Assembly: GCA_958295465.1 (NCBI GenBank)
Contig: OY282353.1
Span: forward strand, 2,161,001 to 2,225,000
Origin: an uncultured Gammaproteobacteria bacterium
GTDB lineage: Bacteria; Pseudomonadota; Gammaproteobacteria; HK1
Length of the DNA stretch: 64,000 bases
Direction of reading: 5' to 3'
The notes below the pieces were generated by a model. The model made no database searches and was not told the origin of the DNA. It saw nothing but the letters and a program-made list of their open reading frames with translations. Of this stretch, positions 17,193 to 25,500 are shown one piece after another. Position numbers and translations under genes: made by a program. How positions within the stretch are numbered: position 1 is the first letter of the stretch; each line of letters starts with the position of its first letter.

Positions 17193-17419
17193 CGGCCGTT
17201 GGCTTCGTCGCGGTCGAACGCATAACCCTCCGGCAACGACCAGGCGCGAGCGCGCATCCGTTCGACCGCCAGCATCCGACGATCGTCCTGCGCGATGGCG
17301 ATGCGCTTCGGCGTGGCGGAGACGACCTCCACCTCGTCGCCGGGTTTCAAGCCAAGGTCCTCGACCAACGTCTTGGGCAATCGGACCGCCAAGCTGTTGC
17401 CCCACTTCGAGACCTGCAT
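17189..17419 (-). CDS. AbrB/MazE-type antitoxin
   Basis: The 76-residue protein begins MQVSKWGNSLAVRLPKTLVE and continues LKPGDEVEVV, the swapped-hairpin AbrB (SpoVT) DNA-binding domain. The C-terminal tail should bind the PIN toxin encoded directly downstream. A typical autoregulated antitoxin; the short inverted stretch around CCTGGATATC just upstream of the ATG is a plausible operator. Confidence 0.87.
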   Translation of the reverse strand: MQVSKWGNSLAVRLPKTLVEDLGLKPGDEVEVVSATPKRIAIAQDDRRMLAVERMRARAWSLPEGYAFDRDEANGR

Positions 17420-17587
17420 GATTCTCTCCTGGATATCCTGACAGCCCTGGATATCATAGGATCCGCCTCACATGCGGTTCAAGGAAACCTCCGTTGTTCG
17501 CGCCGGCGTGGTCTCCGTCCATCGAAAGAAATTGCCCCGCACACCCATGACCAATCTCTCTGCGAACCCCCGTCCGACAGCGTCTCC

Positions 17588-17830
17588 GTGCGCCGCTACC
17601 TGTGCGATGCCTTGCGGATCGACCTCGTCGGCCCGCGACCCGGGGATGCGGCGTTGCAGCACGAACGCCTGCCGCAGGCGCCGTCGCGCTGGTACCTGAT
17701 GGGTTTTCTGGCCCCCGGCGACGCCTCCAAAGAGCAACTGGCGCAGGACAGCGAGGAGGCGTTCGACGAGCCGGCCGAGCCGCGTGCGCAATGCATTCCG
17801 CAGCGTGAAATCATCCTGACCCTCAAGGCG
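17588..17830 (+). pseudogene. relic of a DISARM drmA-like helicase N-terminus
   Basis: The frame reads ALRIDLVGPRPGD, LPQAPSRWYLMGFLAP and an acidic stretch, which I recognise as the N-terminus of DrmA-type helicases of DISARM systems. It stops matching after about 70 residues and no helicase motifs follow. The region 17420-17960 otherwise contains no gene. The identification rests on memory of the family pattern. Confidence 0.5.
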
Positions 17831-17962
17831 AGTGGACCTGCCCGCCCCGTCCCCGCCCCGCCAGCCCGGTGATCCCGAGTCGGTAACGGTGCGCCTTGGC
17901 CGCCCGGCCGGCGCCACCCCCAACGACTTCCCGAGAGAGGGTTGACAGCACACCGATTTTCC

Positions 17963-17991
17963 CAACAATATCGTTTGCAACGAATTCGTTG
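17963..17991 (+). promoter_or_regulatory. CAAC-N6-GTTG operator-like repeats before cassette 1
   Basis: The perfect palindrome CAACGAATTCGTTG (17978-17991) is preceded, 15 bases upstream, by CAAC-AATATC-GTTT (17963-17976, one mismatch). The last copy ends 5 bases before the ATG of the ATPase. Four copies of the same CAAC-N6-GTTG element, again with a 15-base period, lie in front of the paralogous ATPase gene near 29040. Confidence 0.65.
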
Positions 17992-17996
17992 GGAAC

Positions 17997-19334
17997 ATGA
18001 CCATGACGCTCAGGAAAGCCGGAGGGAACTGGGTCGAGGGGGAGGATCGCTTCTTCGACCGAAAGACCGAGCTCGAAGCGCTCACCGAGCGCGTCCACGA
18101 TGGAACCCATACCCTGCTGACCGCGCAGCGGCGGATGGGGAAGACGAGCTTGGTGCGGGAGCTGCTGCGCCGGCTGAAGGTCGAGGGGCGCTTCGAGACG
18201 ATCTTCGTCGATCTGGAGGGCGCCTCCACTCCGGCGGACGCCATCGCCGAGATCGGGTTCCAGTCGAGGTCGGCGCAAGGCGCTTGGGGCCAGATCAAGT
18301 CTCTGTTCGCCAACGTCCTTCCGGCGGAGGTCGAGGTCAAGGTCGGCGGCCGGGTCCCTCAACTGGCCGACGCGGATCTGCGGGTGAAGCTTCGCGCCGG
18401 GGTCGACGCCGGCAACTGGCGGCACAAGGGCGATGAGGTCTTCGCGGCTCTGGCGGAGAACGGGCGGCCGGTGGTGCTCGCGATCGACGAGCTGCCGATC
18501 CTCGTCAACCGGCTGCTCAAGGGGGACGACTACGGCGAGGGGCGCGACTACGGGATTACGCCGGAGCGCAGGCGGACGGCGGACGAGTTCCTGAGCTGGC
18601 TTCGCAAGAACGGCCAGATGCATCGGGGCCGGGTCTGCATGATCCTCTCCGGCAGCGTGAGCCTCGAACCCATCCTGCAACAGGCCGGACTCAGCGCCCA
18701 CGCCAACATCTTCTCCCCCATCGATCTGAAGCCCTGGGACAGGGAGACCGCGATGGCCTGCCTCGGCGCCCTGGGGGAGACCTACCGCCTCGACCTCCCC
18801 GAAGCCGTCCGCCAGGACATGTGCCGGCGGCTGCGGTGCCAGATTCCCCACCACGTGCAACGCTTCTTCGACACCCTTCACGAAGACCTGCGCCGGGCCG
18901 GCCGGCACAGCGCCTCGCTCGAAGACGTGGAGCGCGTGTACGACAACGAGATGCTGGGGATCCGGGGACAGATGGACCTGGTGCACTACGAGGGCCGGCT
19001 GAGGATGGTCCTGGGGGACGAGGGGTATCGGGCCGCGCTTGAGATGTTGACCGAGGCCGCGGTCAACGATGGCCGGCTACGCGGCGATGCCATCGGCCGG
19101 CATCGCGAGTCTCTCGCTGCCGAGGCCGGAGCCGGGGCCGGGATCGATCCGCTCCCGATCGAGGACGTGCTCCACGTGCTGGAGCACGACGGGTATCTGG
19201 CGAGGCAGGGCGACGGCTACCGCTTCGTCTCCGGCCTGCTTGAAGACTGGTGGCGGGTCCGATACGGCCGGTCCGGCGCTTCGTCCGCATCGCTCGGCGC
19301 CGGACCCGACCGGAGCACCCGGCGATGGCCGTGA
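17997..19334 (+). CDS. cassette 1 protein A: archaeal-type AAA ATPase
   Basis: A 445-residue P-loop ATPase of the archaeal ATPase/AAA_16 kind. Walker A is AQRRMGKTS with the lysine at 49, Walker B VVLAIDELPIL near 160-170, and a sensor strand ICMILSGSVS-like segment follows. The C-terminal part is a winged-helix-like domain (VLHVLEHDGYL, then LLEDWWRVRYG). The 10-base overlap with the next gene implies coupled translation. Its paralogue at 27784-29040 has its P-loop lysine at exactly the same residue number. Molecular function is unknown; ATP-driven switching is inferred from the motifs. Confidence 0.8.
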   Translation: MTMTLRKAGGNWVEGEDRFFDRKTELEALTERVHDGTHTLLTAQRRMGKTSLVRELLRRLKVEGRFETIFVDLEGASTPADAIAEIGFQSRSAQGAWGQIKSLFANVLPAEVEVKVGGRVPQLADADLRVKLRAGVDAGNWRHKGDEVFAALAENGRPVVLAIDELPILVNRLLKGDDYGEGRDYGITPERRRTADEFLSWLRKNGQMHRGRVCMILSGSVSLEPILQQAGLSAHANIFSPIDLKPWDRETAMACLGALGETYRLDLPEAVRQDMCRRLRCQIPHHVQRFFDTLHEDLRRAGRHSASLEDVERVYDNEMLGIRGQMDLVHYEGRLRMVLGDEGYRAALEMLTEAAVNDGRLRGDAIGRHRESLAAEAGAGAGIDPLPIEDVLHVLEHDGYLARQGDGYRFVSGLLEDWWRVRYGRSGASSASLGAGPDRSTRRWP

Positions 19335-22276
19335 CCGCTCCTCCCCCTCGGAAGTACAACCCGGGGTTCCTCACCGACGACGAGCTGGTGGCGTCGTTCT
19401 GCGTGCGGACGAGCGAGTTCGAATCGATCGTCGAGATGCTGCGCGAGTGCACCGGAAGCTCGAACCCGCACCAGATCGTGATCGGCCCGCGCGGCAGCGG
19501 GAAGACGAGCCTGCTCCTGCGGGTCGCGGCCGAGGTGCGCCGGGATGCCGGGCTGTCGTTCGCCTTCTTCCCCGTCGTCTTCGCGGAGGAGAGCTACGAG
19601 GTCGCCACCGCCGGGGAGTTCTGGCTGGAATGCCTGTCCCGTCTCGCCGACCAGGCGCCGCAGCGGGAGGACGGCCCCGACATGCACCTGACCGTCGAGG
19701 ATCTGCGCGCCCTCCGCGACGACCGGACGCTTGGCGAGCGTTGCCTCGCCGCTCTGTTGGACTTCTCGGACCGGGAGGGCAGGCGGCTGGTGCTGATGGT
19801 CGAGAACCTGAACATGATGTTCAGGGACATGGCGGACTCCAGGGAAGCGGGATGGCGGCTGCGGAAGACCCTCCAGACCGAAGCGCGGATCGTCCTGCTC
19901 GCGAGCGCGACCAGCCGCTTCGACGCAATCGACCGCCCCGACCATGCCCTGTACGACCTGTTCCGGACGCTCACCCTGCGCCCTCTCGACACGAAGGAAT
20001 GCGCCGTTCTGTGGGAGGCGGTGTCCGGCCAGCGCCACCCTCCCGAGACGATCCGCTCACTGGAAATCCTCACCGGCGGCAGCCCGCGCCTGCTCGCGAT
20101 CGTGGCCCGATTCGGCGCGGGGCTGTCCTTTCGCGAACTCATGGCCGACCTGCTTGATCTGGTCGATGACCACACGGAGTACTTCAAGGGTCACCTCGAA
20201 TCGCTCCCGGCCCAGGAGCGGCGGGTCTATCTCGCGCTCGCCGACCTGTGGAAGCCGGCGTTCACGAAGGAGGTCGCGGACCGGGCGCGGCTCGAAACGA
20301 GCAAATGCAGCGCCCAGCTCACCCGCCTCGTCGAGCGCGGCGCCGTCCAGGTCGCGGGCGGCACGGTCCGGCGCAAGCAGTACTACCTGAGCGAGCGCCT
20401 GTACAACATCTACTACCTGCTGCGCCGCAACCGCGGACCGGATCGCCTGATCGAAGCCCTCATTCGATTCATGGCGTCGTACTACTCGCCGGATGAATTG
20501 AAGGACATCGGCACCCGGATCGCCCGCGAAGCGCAGGGGTTCGATCCAGAGATGCGATCGCTGCATCAGTCAGCATTCGCGCAACTGATGGAACTGCCGA
20601 CTCTGGCGGGGTATCGAGAAGAGTTGCGCGCGATGGCTCCCGCGAATTTCGCAAAAGTTCCCTATCGGATTTCGGCGCCCACAGATGAGGCGGGAACGGA
20701 GGCGATGGGGGTCGAACAGGATCATCGCTCGGCCGCTCGACTTCACGGTGCTACAGACGCTCCCCCGGAGGTGATAGCGGCAAGGGCACTTTTCGGTAAA
20801 GCGGTCGCGCTGGGGGACCAGAATCGGGTTGAGAATGCGTTAGCCACCTTCCACGAGCTGGTGCACCGATTCGGCGAGAGCGAGACTCCGGCCCTTCGTG
20901 AGCTTGTCGCGATGGCTCTCTTCAACAAGGGGGTGACACTCGGCGCGCTCGACCGGCCAGAGGATGAATTGACCGCCTGCGACGAAGTAGTGCGCCGCTT
21001 CGGTGAGAGCGAGACTCCGGCCCTTCGTGAGCTTGTCGCGATGGCCCTCGTCAACAAAGGAGCGACACTCGGCATGCTCGACCGGTCAGAGGATGCACTG
21101 ACCGCCTGTGACGAAGTATTGCGCCGATTCGGCGAGAGTGAGACGCCGACCCTTCTTGAGCCGGTCGCGAGGGCTCTCGTCAACAAGGGGATGGCTCTTG
21201 ACACACTCGATCGGCCAGAGGATGCACTGACCGCATACGACGAAGTATTGCGCCGCTTCGGTGAAAGCGAGACGCCAGCCCTTCTTGAGCCGGCGGCGAA
21301 GGCTCTCTTCAACAAGGGGGGGATACTTGACAGGCTGAACCGGCCAGAGGAAGCACTGACCGCCTACGACGAAGTATTGCACCGCTTCGGTGAGAGCGAG
21401 ACGCCGGCCCTTCTTGAAGCGGTCGCGAAGGCTCTCTTCAATAAGGGAGCGACACTTGGCGGGCTGAACCGGCCAGAGGAAGCACTGACCGCCTACGACG
21501 AAGTATTGCGCCGCTTCGGTGAGAGCGAGACGCCAGCCCTTCTTGAAGCGGTCGCGAAGGCTCTCTTCAATAAGGGAGCGACACTTGGCGGGCTGAACCG
21601 GCCAGAGGAAGCACTGACCGCCTGCGACGAAGTATTGCGCCGCTTTGGCGAGAGCGAGACGCCGGCCCTTCTTGAGGGGGTCGCGAAGGCTCTCGTCAAT
21701 AAGGGAGTGGCACTTGGCACGCTCGACCGGTCAGAGGAAGCACTGACCGCCTGCGATGATGTGGTGCGTCGCTTCGGGGAAAGCGAATACCCCATACTTC
21801 GCATGTGGACTGAAATCGCGCTCCTGAACAAGGCAGATCTGGAACTGGCGAGTCAGAGGTACGACTCAGCTATCGAGACGGTTGATCGAGCACTTGATCA
21901 GCATCTTGCAAGTCCGCCGCAGAACCGATGGTGGGGCCACCTGATCCGGGCGGAGGCTATTTTGGCAAGTGGCGATCCATCCGCCTGCGAGCAGGACATT
22001 ACGGCCATCCTCGCAGCCCTTCCGGGGCTCAGCGCTCTGTTCTTGGAGAGGATACTGGGCGCCCTGATGGCGTTCAGCATCGAGATCGGATCGGCGCGGA
22101 TGCGAGAGCTGATCCGGGCATCGTCGGCGGCGGATCTTCTGTTACCGCTCACGACGGCACTGGAACGGGAAATGGGACTTCAGCCCCGGGTGGCGCGGGA
22201 AGTAGAGGAAGTCGCCGAGGATATCCGGCGGGACTTGGCGAAGCTGAAGGAAGCTCGAACCAATGGCGCGACGTAG
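19325..22276 (+). CDS. cassette 1 protein B: AAA ATPase with TPR-like repeats
   Basis: A 983-residue protein. Walker A GPRGSGKT is at 54-61. The Walker B position reads MVENLN (158-163), with E-N where D-E is usual. GGSPRL near residue 250 is a sensor-2-like turn. A winged helix follows (about 290-360, containing LERGAVQV-like VERGAVQV). From about residue 510 to 820 there are seven to eight 43-residue TPR-like units of the type EEALTAYDEVLRRFGESET plus a helix ALFNKGATLG. ATG at 19325 overlaps the end of the ATPase A gene. It resembles the larger paralogue at 22540-27777, encoded convergently. Confidence 0.8.
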   Translation: MAVTAPPPRKYNPGFLTDDELVASFCVRTSEFESIVEMLRECTGSSNPHQIVIGPRGSGKTSLLLRVAAEVRRDAGLSFAFFPVVFAEESYEVATAGEFWLECLSRLADQAPQREDGPDMHLTVEDLRALRDDRTLGERCLAALLDFSDREGRRLVLMVENLNMMFRDMADSREAGWRLRKTLQTEARIVLLASATSRFDAIDRPDHALYDLFRTLTLRPLDTKECAVLWEAVSGQRHPPETIRSLEILTGGSPRLLAIVARFGAGLSFRELMADLLDLVDDHTEYFKGHLESLPAQERRVYLALADLWKPAFTKEVADRARLETSKCSAQLTRLVERGAVQVAGGTVRRKQYYLSERLYNIYYLLRRNRGPDRLIEALIRFMASYYSPDELKDIGTRIAREAQGFDPEMRSLHQSAFAQLMELPTLAGYREELRAMAPANFAKVPYRISAPTDEAGTEAMGVEQDHRSAARLHGATDAPPEVIAARALFGKAVALGDQNRVENALATFHELVHRFGESETPALRELVAMALFNKGVTLGALDRPEDELTACDEVVRRFGESETPALRELVAMALVNKGATLGMLDRSEDALTACDEVLRRFGESETPTLLEPVARALVNKGMALDTLDRPEDALTAYDEVLRRFGESETPALLEPAAKALFNKGGILDRLNRPEEALTAYDEVLHRFGESETPALLEAVAKALFNKGATLGGLNRPEEALTAYDEVLRRFGESETPALLEAVAKALFNKGATLGGLNRPEEALTACDEVLRRFGESETPALLEGVAKALVNKGVALGTLDRSEEALTACDDVVRRFGESEYPILRMWTEIALLNKADLELASQRYDSAIETVDRALDQHLASPPQNRWWGHLIRAEAILASGDPSACEQDITAILAALPGLSALFLERILGALMAFSIEIGSARMRELIRASSAADLLLPLTTALEREMGLQPRVAREVEEVAEDIRRDLAKLKEARTNGAT
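20857..21790 (+). repeat. 129-bp tandem repeats inside cassette 1 gene B
   Basis: Seven to eight in-frame units of 129 bases (43 codons). Two adjacent copies around 21360-21620 are almost identical over their full length, while the outer ones have drifted. The conserved core encodes RRFGESETPALLE. Confidence 0.85.
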
Positions 22277-22407
22277 AGATCAGACGGCGAGAAAGGGGGC
22301 GAGGCCCCGCAACCATGTGTCCATATCGGAAAAGAGTCATCCTGGCCCGGCTGACCGGACAAGGGTGAGTGGTGATGAATATGAGGGACTGCGTCCTATC
22401 CGGTGGC

Positions 22408-22470
22408 GGGCGTCCCGCTGCAAGCAGGCCGGAAGCCCGCCACCAGGCAAGACGGGCGAGACGTCGACGT
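22408..22470. repeat. GC-rich intergenic repeat, copy 1
   Basis: GCGTCCCGCTGCAAGCAGGC and the following 40 bases resemble the stretch 57439-57520, with the shared order C-GCAAGC-GGCCGGA-GCCCG-C-GGCAA-CGGGCG. It lies in the convergent gap 22277-22539, which contains no gene. It looks like a dispersed non-coding repeat able to form hairpins. Confidence 0.4.
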
Positions 22471-22539
22471 CCGCAGGACGCTCCGTAGCGCGGGACGAAC
22501 CGTCGAAGCGCATAACAGATATCCGGCTGAACATTGGCA

Positions 22540-25500
22540 TTACTTCGTCCTGCCGGTAGTTGTTGTGCCTCTGGATCTCTCCACCTCCTCGATTCGCTGG
22601 CGGATGTCCTGGGCGATCTCAAGCACTTCAATCGGCGCGCGAACCGTCTCGCCGATGCGCTGGCGCAGTGCGACGATTAATGGTTCCAGCGCATTGGATT
22701 TCTTCCTGTCACTCGACAGGATATCGATCAGATCACGTTCCAATGCGCCAACTGCAGTCAAGCCCAGCATCTGGCGCACCATGGCTTTGTTTCCAGGAAC
22801 GAATGCAGCGTAAATTGAGCGGAACGTTTCCCTGGAATCCGAATGTTTCCCTTGAGCAAGAAACACTTTCATCTTTATCCATTTCGCTCTCCATTCGAAC
22901 GTGATTGCATTGTCGTCGGTCAATGCACTGTATTTTCGTTCAAGTACTTCGCTTGTATTCAGCGCTTCTTCCATATAATGGAGATCGACTTGTACCTTGC
23001 CTTTGTTAGTCAGTGCTTTGGCCACCCACTCCTGAAGCTCCGGCGCGTCACTGTCTCCGAAGCGCTCGACTACCTCGTCGTAGACCGCAATCGCTGCATC
23101 GGCCTCCCCGAGTTGTCCCCGCGTCACACCCTTGATGACCAGTGCTTTGGCCACCCACTCCTGAAGCTCCGGCGCGTCACTGTCTCCGAAGCGCTCGACT
23201 ACCTCGTCGTAGACCGCAATCGCTGCATCGGCCTCCCCGAGTTGTCCCCGCGTCACACCTTTGTTGAACAGTGCTGTGGCCACCTGCTCCTGAAGCTCCG
23301 GCGCGTCACTGTCTCCGAAGCGCTCGACTACCTCGTCGTAGACCGCAATCGCTGCATCGGCCTCCCCAAGTTTCCCCCGCGTCACACCCTTGTTGAACAG
23401 TGCTGTGGCCACCTGCTCCTGAAGCTCCGGGGTGTCACTGTTTCCGAAACGCTCGATTACCTCGTCGAAGAGCACAATCGCGGCATCGGCCTCCCCGAGT
23501 TGTCCCCGCGTCACACCCTTGTTGACCAGTGCTGTGGCCACCCGCTCCTGAAGCTCCGGCGCGTCACTGTCTCCGAAGCGCTCGACTACCTCGTCGTAGA
23601 CCGCAATCGCTGCATCGGCCTCCCCAAGTTTCCCCCGCGTCACACCCTTGTTGACCAATGCCATGGCCACCCGCTCCTGAAGCTCCGGCACGTCGCTGTC
23701 TCCGAAGCGCTCGACTACCTCGTCGTAGACCGCGATCTCCGCTTCGGCCTCCCCGAGTTGTCCCCGCGTCACACCCTTGTTGACCAGTGCCTTGGCCACC
23801 TGCTCCTGAAGCTCCGGCGCGTCACTGTCTCCGAAGCGCTCGACTACCTCGTCGTAGACCGCAATCGCTGCATCGGCCTCCCCAAGTTGTTCCCGCGTCA
23901 AGCCCTTGATGACCAGTGCTGTGGCCACCCGCTCCTGAAGCTCCGGCGCGTCACTGTCTCCGAAGCGCTCGACTACCTCGTCGTAGACCGCAATCGCTGC
24001 ATCGGCCTCCCCGAGTTGTCCCCGCGTCAAGCCCTTGTTGACCAGTGCTTTGGCCACCTGCTCCTGAAGCTCCGGCGCGTCACTGTCTCCGAAGCGCTCG
24101 ACTACCTCGTCGTAGACCGCAATCGCTGCATCGGCCTCCCCGAGTTGTCCCCGCGTCAAGCCCTTGTTGACCAGTGCTTTGGCCACCTGCTCCTGAAGCT
24201 CCGGCGCGTCACTGTCTCCGAAGCGCTCGACTACCTCGTCGTAGACCGCGATCTCCGCTTCGGCCTCCCCGAGTTGCCCCCGCGTCACACCCTTGTTGAC
24301 CAATGCTATGGCCACCTGCTCCTGAAGCTCCGGCACGTCACTGTCTCCGAAGCGCTCGACTACCTCGTCGTAGACCGCGATCTCCGCTTCGGCCTCCCCG
24401 AGTTGTCCCCGCGTCACACCCTTGTTGAACAGTGCTGTGGCCACCTGCTCCTGAAGCTCCGGCACGTCACTGTCTCCGAAGCGCTCGACTACCTCGTCGT
24501 AGACCGCGATCTCCGCTTCGGTCTCTCCGAGTTGTCCCCGCATCACACCCTTGTTGAACAGTGCTTTGGCCACCCGCTCCTGAAGCTCCGGCGCGTCACT
24601 GTCTCCGAAGCGCTCGACTACCTCGTCGTAGACCGCGATCTCCGCTTCGGTCTCTCCGAGTTGCCCCCGCATCACACCCTTGTTGACCAGTGCCATGGCC
24701 ACCCGCTCCTGAAGCTCCGGCGCGTCACTGTCTCCGAAGCGCTCGACTACCTCGTCGTAGACCGCGATCTCCGCTTCGGCCTCCCCGAGTTGTCCCCGCG
24801 TCACACCCTTGTTGAACAGTGCTTTGGCCACCTGCTCCTGAAGCTCCAGCGCGTCACTGTCTCCGAAGCGCTCGACTACCTCGTCGTAGACCGCAATCGC
24901 TGCATCGGCCTCCCCAAGTTTCCCCCGCGTCAAGCCCTTGTTGACCAGTGCTTTGGCCACCCGCTCCTGAAGCTCCGGCGCGTCACTGTCTCCGAAGCGC
25001 TCGACTACCTCGTCGTAGAGCGCAATCGCTGCATCGATCTCCCCAAGTTTCCCCCGCGTCACACCCTTGTTGACCAGTGCTTTGGCCACCTGCTCCTGAA
25101 GCTCCGGCGCGTCACTGTCTCCGAAGCGCTCGACTACCTCGTCGTAGAGCGCGATCTCCGCTTCGGCCTCCCCGAGTTGTCCCCGCGTCACACCCTTGTT
25201 GACCAATGCTATGGCCACCCGCTCCTGAAGCTCCGGCGCGTCACTGTCTCCGAAGCGCTCGACTACCTCGTCGTAGACCGCGATCTCCGCTTCGGTCTCT
25301 CCGAGTTGCCCCCGCATCACACCCTTGTTGACCAGTGCCATAGCCACCCGCTCCTGAAGCTCCGGCACGTCACTGTCTCCGAAGCGCTCGACTACCTCGT
25401 CGTAGACCGCGATCTCCGCTTCGGCCTCCCCGAGTTGTCCCCACGTCACACCCTTGTTGAACAGTGCTTTGGCCACCCGCTCCTGAAGCTCCGGCACGTC

